DNA of 14,850 nucleotides from Spirochaetota bacterium (GCA_022704645.1 JAKJGA010000030.1:1-14850), one strand, 5' to 3'. Positions 4,689 through 11,533 are shown, counted from the stretch's first letter. Program-made: numbers and translations. Notes: a model not told the origin generated them from the sequence alone.

Positions 4689-6923
4689 ATGGCAAACAAT
4701 GAATACACAATCGGTTATCTGACTCTCAAACTGGATGATGCTTACTTGGGTTCATTATGGGAAGGCATACATACAGCTTCTTCTGCCGCCGGGGTTAAAC
4801 TTGTTGTTTTGGCAGGTTATAGTATTGATTCACCCAACTTCTATGATACCGCTCATAATATTGCATATGATCTTGTTCCAAAAATAAAAATGGATGGTCT
4901 TATCATTTCCGGAGCTGCAATAGGCAGTTACTGCGGAATTAAAACTCTTGACGCTTATATGAATGATATTCGCGGCGGACTGCCGTTAGTATCAATTGCA
5001 GCAAATATAAGTAATGCTGTTACAATATGTTCTGATAATAAAAGCGGTGTCCGACAGGCCATCAATCATCTCATAATAGATCATGGCTGTAAGACCTTCG
5101 CTTTTCTTGCCGGGCCTCCTACAAATCCTGAAAGCAATGAGCGGCTTGAGACACTTGAGCAGACACTTAAGGAGGCAGGTCTTAAACTTAATCCTGAATT
5201 GATTGAATACGGTAATTTTTACTATCCGGATGCTAAAAATGCCTCATTAAGACTTCTCGATAAAAGCATACCTTTCGATGCATTATTCGCCGCTAATGAT
5301 GACATGGCTTTGAGTTTTATTGATGCTTGCAAAGAAAGAGGTATAGAAATTCCTGGTACCATACGTGTAATTGGTCTTGATAATGGTCTCAGTGGAAAAT
5401 GCAGTACGCCACGCTTGTCATCTATTGATACACAAGTATCCGCTCAGGGAGCAGAGGCTGTCGAAATATTAATTAATCTGCTCAACAATAAAAATCAGAA
5501 AGATATTGTGGTTCCTTCATCTTTCGTTAAAAGGGAATCCTGCGGTTGTGCATTATCTGAATTTAAACCTGATGAAAACCCGGAAATTCAACCTATCAAA
5601 CCATTGTCGCAAGTTCTACATGGCATTGCTGAATCTATTCTAACCGCCCGTGCAGAATTCCTTTATCCTAAAGCAAGCAAAGATATCTTCGTATCATTTA
5701 TTAATGATTTTACAGATGTTGTCAGCAGGGATTCTTTATCAGGTTCATCAGAAGGTGTCCGGATGTTTTACAAATTTTTCACCGCTTACATAAATAAGAA
5801 AAATTACGTCCAGGTTTTACAGATACTTCTTCCAGCTTTTCAGGACGCAATCGTTATAAAAGTACAGGAGAATGAACTTGTTCAAAAAATCTGCAAATCA
5901 ATTGAAGATATGAAATTATACTGCTCAATAGAACTGGAGAGAATTCTGTCCGAAAAGTTCTGGTCTTTAAAAAATATCTCTTATTCTCTTCAGAATTTTA
6001 ACCAGAAAATTCAGCCGTCGCAGACCTTCGATGAATTATCAGAAGCAGTTATACAGGAACTCCCGTTTTTAAACATTAAAGATTTTTTTATAGTTCAATT
6101 CATGAATCCTCCTCAGAAAAATGGATTGCATTATTCTTTCAACGGCTTTCATCAGAGCCTCATGATTTCCGGCGGTGAAATTCACCGTTTTACCGAACCT
6201 TTCGATTCGCTCAATCCTTTCCTCAATATGTCTGAAATTCCGGGATGGATTATAATGCCGATTTTATGCAAAGATGAACATTTCGGTTTCATGGGTATGG
6301 GACTAAATAAGAATGCTGAACTTATAAGTGAACCGATAGCGACAACTATCGGCGGAGTTTTTAAAAATATCCAGATTATCGAAGCAAAGAGAATAGCGGA
6401 AAAACAATTACTTCAGGCAGTTGATCAACTTGCACAATTGTCTGTTATCGATGAACTTACCGGACTTTATAACAGACGGGGTTTTCTTGATCAGGCACAA
6501 CAACTTGCAGCTGCAGCAAGCAAATCCTGTAATGATGTTATTGTATTATACGCAGATCTTGATAATTTAAAAAAAGTCAACGACACATGGGGACATTCTG
6601 CGGGCGATGAAATGATAAAGGATGCAGCCATGATATTCAAATCCGCATTTCGCCAGGCAGATATTGTCGGAAGAATGGGCGGAGATGAGTTTGCAATTGC
6701 CTGCAAAACTATTTCTCCTGAAGAAATGATCTTGATTGAAAAGAGACTCGATAACGTAATCAGCAATTTCAACAACAAGCATAATAAGAAATGGGAACTT
6801 TCCATGTCAATCGGTGCAGGTTCAATGATTCAGACAGGTATAGATTCTATACATGAACTATTGGAATATTCTGATCAATTGCTTTACAATAAAAAAAGAG
6901 AGAAGAAATTGAAGCAGAAATAA
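4689..6923 (+). CDS. Cytosolic ligand-sensing diguanylate cyclase (LacI-type receptor domain + GGDEF)
   Basis: 744 residues with three parts. Residues about 5-280 are a periplasmic-binding-protein/LacI-type ligand domain (GYLTLKLDD start; DALFAANDDMALSF; a final RESCGC motif with Cys285 and Cys287). There is no DNA-binding helix-turn-helix ahead of it and no signal peptide, so sensing should be cytosolic. About 300-580 is a linker with a possible GAF-like fold. The C-terminus is a complete GGDEF domain from DELTGLYNRRGF (588 on), with intact GGDEF at 664-668 and the product-inhibition site RQAD at 655-658. It should make cyclic di-GMP from two GTP, controlled by a sugar- or nucleoside-like ligand (inference). 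An in-frame TAA at 4677 fixes the ATG; no usable ribosome site is visible. The leader carries a palindrome and a hairpin, so expression is probably regulated. Confidence 0.88.
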   Translation: MANNEYTIGYLTLKLDDAYLGSLWEGIHTASSAAGVKLVVLAGYSIDSPNFYDTAHNIAYDLVPKIKMDGLIISGAAIGSYCGIKTLDAYMNDIRGGLPLVSIAANISNAVTICSDNKSGVRQAINHLIIDHGCKTFAFLAGPPTNPESNERLETLEQTLKEAGLKLNPELIEYGNFYYPDAKNASLRLLDKSIPFDALFAANDDMALSFIDACKERGIEIPGTIRVIGLDNGLSGKCSTPRLSSIDTQVSAQGAEAVEILINLLNNKNQKDIVVPSSFVKRESCGCALSEFKPDENPEIQPIKPLSQVLHGIAESILTARAEFLYPKASKDIFVSFINDFTDVVSRDSLSGSSEGVRMFYKFFTAYINKKNYVQVLQILLPAFQDAIVIKVQENELVQKICKSIEDMKLYCSIELERILSEKFWSLKNISYSLQNFNQKIQPSQTFDELSEAVIQELPFLNIKDFFIVQFMNPPQKNGLHYSFNGFHQSLMISGGEIHRFTEPFDSLNPFLNMSEIPGWIIMPILCKDEHFGFMGMGLNKNAELISEPIATTIGGVFKNIQIIEAKRIAEKQLLQAVDQLAQLSVIDELTGLYNRRGFLDQAQQLAAAASKSCNDVIVLYADLDNLKKVNDTWGHSAGDEMIKDAAMIFKSAFRQADIVGRMGGDEFAIACKTISPEEMILIEKRLDNVISNFNNKHNKKWELSMSIGAGSMIQTGIDSIHELLEYSDQLLYNKKREKKLKQK

Positions 6924-6970
6924 AAAACTGAATTTTTCTAAATGCAATATAATGCAGTTGTCAAATTCAA

Positions 6971-6981
6971 GCAAATATTTG
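6971..6981. repeat. Second copy of the GCAAATATTTG palindromic core
   Basis: The same 11 bases form the core of the 16-bp palindrome at 4597-4612. Here they sit 47 bases after the cyclase stop and about 60 bases before the likely start of the GH16 gene, so they could be an operator for that gene. Confidence 0.35.
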
Positions 6982-7028
6982 AAAAATGAGCCGACAAAAA
7001 GAAAGACTAAAAATGCAACAAGGCGGAC

Positions 7029-7034
7029 GGAAGG
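7029..7034 (+). promoter_or_regulatory. Ribosome binding site pointing to a non-standard ATA start
   Basis: GGAAGG is followed after 6 bases (TTTCTC) by ATA at 7041, in frame with the GH16 lipoprotein gene. The annotated-style ATG at 7071 has only TATTTTTATA before it and no ribosome site. The placement suggests the ATA is, or recently was, the start codon. Confidence 0.5.
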
Positions 7035-7070
7035 TTTCTCATAAAACATCGAATTAATGTTATTTTTATA

Positions 7071-7781
7071 ATGATAATTAATCTTTTAATTATCTCCGGG
7101 TGCGGATCATCAACAGATTCAGATGAAGACACTTTCAATTCGACGCTTTTCTTTTCGGGATACACATGGCAGGTAAAGACCGGTGATGAAAAGATGGGAC
7201 CCGGCCCTAATTATTTTTCTAATAATGCAAAAAACGCATGGGTTGATTCATCGGGATATCTGCATCTGGCAATCACCAACAGAAACGGTGAATGGCAGTG
7301 TGCGGAAGTCATCTGCACAGAAAGTCTCGGATACGGAACATACTCATTCGATGTCGACACTCCGGCTGATTCAATCGATAAAAACACTGTGTTGGGTCTC
7401 TTTACCTGGGACGATGATTTTCCGTCTTATTATCGTGAGATCGATATCGAAATTTCAAGGTGGGGAGAAGACCGGCCGTATCCGAATACTCAGTTCGTGA
7501 TTCAGCCGTACACCCGGGCTGGAAACATTCACAGGTTTGACATATCGAGCGCGATTGATAAAACCACCAATAGTTTTACCTGGAGCAATTCGGGAATAGC
7601 GTTTGATACATCCAAAAAAGATTTAACTTCAATCGAGTCGTGGAACTATATTAAAGGCGCAGATTATCCGGAACCGGGAAATGAAAAAGTACATATCAAT
7701 CTCTGGCTTCTCGAAAACAGCATTCCATCTGACGGTCAACCGGAAGAAGTGATAATCAGTAAATTCAGTTTCGTTAAGTGA
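7071..7781 (+). CDS. GH16-like lipoprotein (laminarinase/lichenase fold)
   Basis: 236 residues from the first ATG. The concanavalin-type beta-sandwich is suggested by SLGYGTYSFDV and by the GH16 catalytic signature EIDIE (Glu123, Asp125, Glu127: nucleophile, helper, acid/base). A lipobox IISGC places the lipidated Cys at residue 11 and so anchors the protein in the envelope. That leaves only 10 residues of signal sequence with no positive charge. Reading on from the ATA at 7041 adds residues such as KHRINVIFI, giving a normal charged lipoprotein signal with Cys at 21. I therefore think the real start is 7041. GH16 enzymes cut beta-1,3/1,4-glucans, carrageenans or similar; the substrate is not readable and the domain is compact, so it might also only bind sugar. 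Confidence 0.7.
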   Translation: MIINLLIISGCGSSTDSDEDTFNSTLFFSGYTWQVKTGDEKMGPGPNYFSNNAKNAWVDSSGYLHLAITNRNGEWQCAEVICTESLGYGTYSFDVDTPADSIDKNTVLGLFTWDDDFPSYYREIDIEISRWGEDRPYPNTQFVIQPYTRAGNIHRFDISSAIDKTTNSFTWSNSGIAFDTSKKDLTSIESWNYIKGADYPEPGNEKVHINLWLLENSIPSDGQPEEVIISKFSFVK

Positions 7782-7850
7782 TATGAATCTAACAGATCCT
7801 TTAATGACCGTAATAAGGAAATTAAATCTCAATGAATGAAGGCCAGCAGA

Positions 7851-8276
7851 TTACAATTGCCTTTCTGCAAGATCTTCCCATGAGTGAATATACCATGTAT
7901 CTTGATGTTTTCTAAATATCCAGAGGGCGATTTCTTTCTTTCCATTCTTATTCGTTTTACATACGATAATCCCTTTGTCGCTGCCGAAATCAAATACTTT
8001 GTTTATATGACTGAATGTACTCTCTTTGAACTCAATGAACGAAGGATCTTCCTTGTCTGATTCGAACTCGACTAACAGCTTTTCTGCTTCTTTCGCAAGT
8101 TCGGATCCCGGATAAAAGAATTTAAGGACCTCACCAAACCTAAGTTTGGTCATATTCCTTATTATCTCTTTTGTTGTATTAACAATCGTCTCGTTTTCAT
8201 CAGGCAAATCATTAGCATACATTCCGGCTGAAGATAAAACCACGGTCATAAATATTGTCATTATTAAATGTTTCAT
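7851..8276 (-). CDS. Small exported protein of unknown function
   Basis: 141 residues. A signal peptide is clear: MKHLIMTIFMTVVLSSAGMYA, with probable cleavage after YA (about residue 21). The mature protein has an acidic helical first half (residues about 25-75). The second half contains alternating strands and ends in WIFRKHQDTWYIHSWEDL, the kind of ending seen in NTF2-like or DUF4878-type exported domains. I would not assign it to either. The ribosome site is TAGGA, 5 nt upstream. It converges with the GH16 gene, with 69 bases between stops. A tandem 12-base repeat with -10-like boxes lies upstream and may form its promoter. Confidence 0.65.
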   Translation of the reverse strand: MKHLIMTIFMTVVLSSAGMYANDLPDENETIVNTTKEIIRNMTKLRFGEVLKFFYPGSELAKEAEKLLVEFESDKEDPSFIEFKESTFSHINKVFDFGSDKGIIVCKTNKNGKKEIALWIFRKHQDTWYIHSWEDLAERQL

Positions 8277-8306
8277 TTATTCCTACCTCTGTATTACTTT
8301 CCGGCA

Positions 8307-8336
8307 AAAGTATAATATTCGATCAAAGTATAATAT
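8307..8336. repeat. Tandem direct repeat AAAGTATAATAT (two copies, 18-bp period)
   Basis: Copies at 8307-8318 and 8325-8336 are identical. On the plus strand each holds a TATAAT; on the minus strand each holds TATACT. For the exported-protein gene at 8276, the minus strand offers TTGATA (8339-8334) and TATACT (8314-8309) at 19 bases spacing, a plausible promoter about 33 bases upstream of the ATG. Confidence 0.4.
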
Positions 8337-8447
8337 CAATTACTTTTCAAAGTCAGTTCTTACTTTACTGAATATATACATTTAACCAATGCATTTTTTA
8401 AGTAATGCTTTCTTTAAATATAATAAAACACCCACAACTATTCCGCC

Positions 8448-8474
8448 TTGACAGAACACAGAGCTGATTAATTT
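8448..8474 (+). promoter_or_regulatory. Possible promoter of the radical SAM gene
   Basis: A consensus -35 TTGACA is at 8448-8453, but the only -10 candidate at a workable distance is TAATTT (8469-8474, 15-base spacer). It lies 33 bases before the gene start. The weak -10 makes this tentative. Confidence 0.3.
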
Positions 8475-8506
8475 TCAATGAAAGAATATTTAATAAAGAG
8501 TTCATT

Positions 8507-9391
8507 ATGGATTTGATACCTGCCAAGACAATTGTATCCGGATACCGCGAAAGCGACGAATGGTTCGGAAACAACTACAATATGAATATTTATAAGGGAT
8601 GCTGTCACGGATGTATATACTGCGACAGCAGAAGCGAATGCTATCATATTGATAATTTCGACACGGTCAGAGCAAAGGAAAACGCTCTCTTTCTGATTGA
8701 ACGCGATCTGAAATCGAAAAGAAAAACCGGAGTGATAGGCACAGGCGCGATGAGCGACCCGTACAATCCTTTTGAAAAAGAATATGAACTTACCCGCGGC
8801 GCTCTTAAATTAATCGACAGATACGGTTTCGGAATATCAATAGCGACAAAAAGCGATCTGGTCACAAGGGATATTGATTTACTGAAAAAGATCAAACAGC
8901 ATTCGCCTGTTCTTGTAAAAATCACAGTAACAGCCTTTAATGATAAACTCAGCAGAAAAACCGAACCTGACGCGCCTGCATCATCAAAAAGATTTGAGGC
9001 GGTTAAACAATTATCAGATAACGGAATCTTCACGGGAATTCTTATGATGCCTGTATTGCCTTATCTTGAAGATACGGAAGAAAACGTAAAAGCAATTCTC
9101 TATAAGGCGCATGAAGCCGGAGCTAAATTTGTTTTTCCCGCTTTCGGAGTAACACTGAGACAGAACCAGAGAGAATGGTTTTACAGCCAACTTGATATAA
9201 TGTATCCGGGTCTTAAAGAAAAGTATATTAAGGAATACGGAAATTCCTATGAGTGTCATTCCCCTGATGCGAAACAGCTGATGATGATGACAAAAAATGA
9301 ATGTGGAAAACTCGGACTGTTATATAAGATGCAAGATATCATCAAGGGATACAAGCAGGGCTATTACGAAAAACAACTGCCCTTGTTTTAA
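8507..9391 (+). CDS. SplB-family radical SAM protein (COG1533)
   Basis: 294 residues. The iron-sulfur cluster motif is CCHGCIYC: Cys32, Cys36 and Cys39 in CxxxCxxC spacing, the variant found in spore-photoproduct-lyase-like proteins, followed by DSRS. The flanking NYNMNIYKGC, GTGAMSDPYNPFEKEYELTRG and TKSDLVTRD blocks are those of the COG1533/Rv2578c group rather than true spore photoproduct lyase, and no sporulation context is present. The TIM-barrel part spans about residues 25-230. Biochemical targets of this group are mostly unestablished; DNA repair or nucleic-acid modification is a guess. It stands alone, with a short spacer to a broken gene on the other strand. Confidence 0.83.
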   Translation: MDLIPAKTIVSGYRESDEWFGNNYNMNIYKGCCHGCIYCDSRSECYHIDNFDTVRAKENALFLIERDLKSKRKTGVIGTGAMSDPYNPFEKEYELTRGALKLIDRYGFGISIATKSDLVTRDIDLLKKIKQHSPVLVKITVTAFNDKLSRKTEPDAPASSKRFEAVKQLSDNGIFTGILMMPVLPYLEDTEENVKAILYKAHEAGAKFVFPAFGVTLRQNQREWFYSQLDIMYPGLKEKYIKEYGNSYECHSPDAKQLMMMTKNECGKLGLLYKMQDIIKGYKQGYYEKQLPLF

Positions 9392-9454
9392 AGCTCTTCC
9401 GGTAATATGATATTCGTAGTCAAGATATAACAAATGAAGTTGCGCGCCATTCTG

Positions 9455-10168
9455 CTATTTGAAGGTATTAACATATTTTTCGTATCTTTTCCATAAACTA
9501 TTATTATTTTTCTTTAACAATTTAATAGCGCTCAGCAATGTTGAATTTCGCTCTATTGAATCATAACAATTGTGCCTATTTATTGATACTTCTGCGGCAA
9601 GAATTGCATAAGAATCAGTTTTTGTATAAGTTGAACAGTATAAAGAAATGTAATGCTCATATATAAACGAATAATAATCGTAATTATCTATATCTCCATA
9701 TTTATTAACAATAATCAGTAAAGTTTTGTAATATTCAGTTGAACCTATTTTTTTCTGATGCCTCAAGTTCATTTAATTTATTACCATACAGATTAATAGA
9801 CACACGGATCTGTTCCTGTTTATTTTCTTTTAATAAATAACGACATACCGGAATGCTAATTATTAATAATGGAATTAAGGCTATTAAAGTAATTTTTACT
9901 AATTTTCTACGAAAAGCATTATCGAATTTCTTGATTTCTTCATCGGAAGGCATTCTTCCGCTTTGTTGTAATATATTTTTTGCTTTGTTATAATCTTTTT
10001 CTCTTACTTCAATTACAGCAAGACCGTGGTTTATAATACCAGCTTCCGTATATGCATAAGTTTTACCATTAGATTTGATTTAATATTATTCTCATCTAAT
10101 ATCTCTTTGCAGCTTAAAGCTTCATTTAATGTGGTGAAACTTACAAGTGTCACGACTTTGTTTCTCAT
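9455..10168 (-). pseudogene. DUF2007-domain membrane protein, broken by two frameshifts
   Basis: Three reading frames join into one plausible protein of about 235 residues. Frame one starts at 10168 (GGGGGA ribosome site) with MRNKVVTLVSFTTLNEA and carries the first half of a DUF2007-type signal domain. The frame is lost near 10065-10085. The next frame continues NGKTYAYTEAGIINHGLAV and IEVREKDYNKAKNILQQ, completes that domain, then has a basic patch and a membrane helix (ITLIALIPLLIISIPVC). At the seven-T run 9749-9755 (A7 in the gene) it runs into a stop. Removing one A would join it to the last frame, which ends at 9455. Either the gene is decaying, it is switched by A-run length, or the assembly has indels. 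The C-terminal part is unrecognised. Confidence 0.65.
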
Positions 10169-10275
10169 ATTTCCCCCATTATCTAATTAGATCATAGAAC
10201 TTAATGTTTTACGGTAAACATTTTTGGCTGTGCGTAAGCGAAACGAACTATTAAGCGAAGCCTTTGATATATAAC

Positions 10276-10527
10276 TTATTTATAAACTTCTTTTCTGTGT
10301 CTTATCCGAATGACGCATACAGTGAGGATTTTATCTGAGATTTCATAAATGATACGGTAATTACCGGATCGGACTCTGTAAGCGTTTCTGTTCTCGAGCT
10401 TTTTACTTCCGGAAGGTCTCGGATTCTGAGAAAGGGAATTGATGAGTTTGTTAATTTTTGTGAGTTCGGCATGCGGTATTTTTTTATAATCCCTAGCTGC
10501 TGAAGGAGTTATTTCAATGAAGTACAT
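10276..10527 (-). CDS. RelE/ParE-family toxin (type II)
   Basis: 83 residues, typical length for the family. It opens YFIEITPSAARDYKKIP and has the core RVRSGNYRIIYEI and ILTVCVIRIRHRKEVY. These are the RelE/YoeB-like fold blocks, with the conserved Arg-rich strand and the C-terminal RxRHRKxVY. Members usually cleave mRNA at the ribosome; ParE-type gyrase poisoning is the alternative. Its ATG follows the antitoxin TGA with no spacing and no ribosome site of its own, so it should be translated by coupling. This is a complete, apparently intact toxin. Confidence 0.88.
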   Translation of the reverse strand: MYFIEITPSAARDYKKIPHAELTKINKLINSLSQNPRPSGSKKLENRNAYRVRSGNYRIIYEISDKILTVCVIRIRHRKEVYK

Positions 10528-10710
10528 TCAGCGTTTAACCATGTCCCACGGAACGGCTTTTGAACGCTCCTTCTTTTCCTTATCATAAGCAGCTATATCT
10601 TCAAGTTCTTCTATATATTCAACAAGTCTGTCATAGTTTTTCTTTGTGATGATGACACTGGTCGGCTGACCCTTATCGTTGATGATGTATTGTTCTTTAA
10701 GCTGAAGCAT
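10528..10710 (-). CDS. Cognate YefM/Phd-like antitoxin
   Basis: 60 residues. It begins LQLKEQYIINDKGQPTSVIITKKNYDRLVEYIEELEDI. This is a short Phd/YefM-like DNA-binding N-terminus followed by an acidic helix and a basic tail (KEKKERSKAVPWDMVKR) that should wrap the toxin. The start has a GAGGT site 5 nt upstream. Being first in the operon, it probably represses its own promoter. The region upstream opens directly into the hairpin array. Confidence 0.82.
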   Translation of the reverse strand: MLQLKEQYIINDKGQPTSVIITKKNYDRLVEYIEELEDIAAYDKEKKERSKAVPWDMVKR

Positions 10711-10904
10711 TTTTTACCTCACATAAAAATAACAGAAATATACATAATGGCAAGCATATAAAGCTTTAATCGCAAAATTGAGAATTAAGATAATATCCTC
10801 ATCATGTTAAATCCTCGGAAGAATAACGTAAAGCATAAATTTGATGAAGCTGCTTAAGATAAGAACGATAAACAAGAATTGTATATGCCGATGAATATCC
10901 AGCC

Positions 10905-10947
10905 GGTCGTCGAGTGTTCCGCGAAAGCGGAATGTATCGAGACGATC
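10905..10947. repeat. REP-like palindromic element
   Basis: Outer arms GGTCGTC and GACGATC (one G-T pair) enclose an inner 6-bp stem TTCCGC/GCGGAA (10917-10922 with 10927-10932) closed by a GAAA loop. The flanks TCGAGTG and TGTATCGAGA resemble a class of intergenic palindromes I recall as frequent in some Bacteroidota genomes. That link is from memory and not proven. Confidence 0.5.
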
Positions 10948-11036
10948 TATGAGAACTTATGTTAAAGTATAGAGGTCGGGAGAGAAGATTTTATATTTCT
11001 TCAGAAATGGATGAATGATAGAAAAAGCCTCTAAAC

Positions 11037-11053
11037 GTCCGACGCAGTCGGAC
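11037..11053. repeat. Perfect hairpin, 7-bp stem with GCA loop
   Basis: GTCCGAC-GCA-GTCGGAC is a perfect inverted repeat. Confidence 0.6.
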
Positions 11054-11058
11054 ACTAA

Positions 11059-11076
11059 GGCGGTAGGAGAACCGCC
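11059..11076. repeat. Perfect hairpin, 6-bp stem
   Basis: GGCGGT pairs with ACCGCC around the loop AGGAGA. It begins 5 bases after the previous hairpin. Confidence 0.6.
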
Positions 11077-11078
11077 AT

Positions 11079-11124
11079 CGAGTCGCTTCAAACGCAAACA
11101 GGATGTTTGTAAAAAAGCGACTCG
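11079..11124. repeat. Nested hairpin, 10-bp outer stem
   Basis: CGAGTCGCTT pairs with AAGCGACTCG. Inside is a second perfect stem, CAAACA-GGA-TGTTTG (11095-11109). Confidence 0.62.
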
Positions 11125-11128
11125 CAAC

Positions 11129-11172
11129 GGGCGACCGCAGCATCCGGCAAAGCCGGTGCGAGGAATTCGCCC
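11129..11172. repeat. Nested hairpin with CCGGC-AAA-GCCGG core
   Basis: GGGCGA (11129-11134) pairs with TCGCCC (11167-11172). The inner stem CCGGC/GCCGG (11144-11156) has an AAA loop and extends by GCA/TGC with one bulged T. Confidence 0.6.
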
Positions 11173-11201
11173 TACAAAAAGCCAGGAGTGGGATCTCACT
11201 G

Positions 11202-11258
11202 TCCAACGCTAATGGATGTCCTGTCCGCGTTGGATTCGCGTCTTCCTGACGCACAGGA
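11202..11258. repeat. Two interlocked inverted repeats
   Basis: TCCAACGC (11202-11209) pairs with GCGTTGGA (11227-11234). TCCTGT (11219-11224) pairs with ACAGGA (11253-11258) and encloses GCGTC-TTCCT-GACGC (11238-11252). The arms interleave, so they can form either a pseudoknot or two alternative folds. Confidence 0.5.
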
Positions 11259-11313
11259 TAAGGCGCAGCCATTTTATAAAACATGTATTTCTTGGTAAAA
11301 ATAATACCTAAAC

Positions 11314-11332
11314 TATTCGGCGAAGCCGAATA
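11314..11332. repeat. Perfect hairpin, 8-bp stem with GAA loop
   Basis: TATTCGGC-GAA-GCCGAATA is a perfect inverted repeat. Confidence 0.62.
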
Positions 11333-11340
11333 CATTATAA

Positions 11341-11389
11341 GCGCAGACTATCGCAGACATTTCGAAGAAATGCGCGATAGTTCTGTCGC
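11341..11389. repeat. Long hairpin, about 20 base pairs
   Basis: From outside in: GCG/CGC, CAG/CTG, ACTATCGC/GCGATAGT and CATTTC/GAAATG around a GAA loop (11364-11366). Only single-base bulges interrupt the outer part; one AGA/C internal loop lies between the last two stems. A perfect TGTCGCGACA palindrome overlaps its 3' side (11384-11393). Confidence 0.65.
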
Positions 11390-11411
11390 GACAAAAAGCG
11401 TGAGGGGGTTG

Positions 11412-11452
11412 CAAAGGGGCGAGAGTCGGCGACTGAGACTTTCGCCCCTTTG
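11412..11452. repeat. Strong hairpin, 11-bp GC-rich stem (possible bidirectional terminator)
   Basis: CAAAGGGGCGA pairs with TCGCCCCTTTG, with a small inner AGTC-GGC-GACT stem. On the minus strand it lies about 80 bases after the PRiA4_ORF3 stop and could end that operon, although no long T-run follows. Confidence 0.6.
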
Positions 11453-11459
11453 ATCTTCT

Positions 11460-11527
11460 GCATGAGATCATGCGAAATTGGATTTAAAAGGAGCGGAGCA
11501 CCTTTTGTGTATCGCATGACAGCATGC
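11460..11527. repeat. Cluster of overlapping palindromes after the PRiA4_ORF3 gene
   Basis: TCATGCGA (11468-11475) pairs with TCGCATGA (11512-11519), enclosing AAAAGG/CCTTTT (11486-11506). Competing local stems are GCATGA-GA-TCATGC (11460-11473) and GCATG-ACAG-CATGC (11514-11527). On the minus strand the AAAAGG/CCTTTT stem with trailing TTTT could serve as a weak terminator for the operon to the right. Confidence 0.5.
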
Positions 11528-11533
11528 AAACCT

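Larger units (their letters stand above)
10711..11533. other. 823-base gene-free stretch dominated by hairpins
   Basis: No reading frame here looks like a protein; the longer ones simply run through palindromes. 10711-10904 is ordinary AT-rich sequence, probably the antitoxin control region. From about 10905 to 11527 inverted repeats follow one another with little space between. They are mostly perfect 5-11 bp stems, often closed by 3-4 base loops such as GCA, AAA, GAA, GGA and GAAA. It lies downstream of the PRiA4_ORF3 gene and upstream of the toxin-antitoxin pair. Candidates are an array of REP-like palindromic elements or a large structured RNA. Confidence 0.7.

Noticed and set aside
10203..10225. 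AATGTTT/AAACATT hairpin followed by T-run on the plus strand
   Set aside because: No plus-strand gene precedes it; in the minus direction, used by all neighbouring genes, there is no T-run, so a terminator is not credible.
10804..10967. Short plus-strand reading frames ending in PVVECSAKAECIETIYENLC, suggestive of a GIY-YIG gene remnant
   Set aside because: No catalytic GIY or YIG motif is present and the frame mostly overlaps the REP-like palindrome.
10711..11533. CRISPR array
   Set aside because: Hairpin arms differ from one another and spacing is irregular; there are no identical direct repeats and no cas genes.
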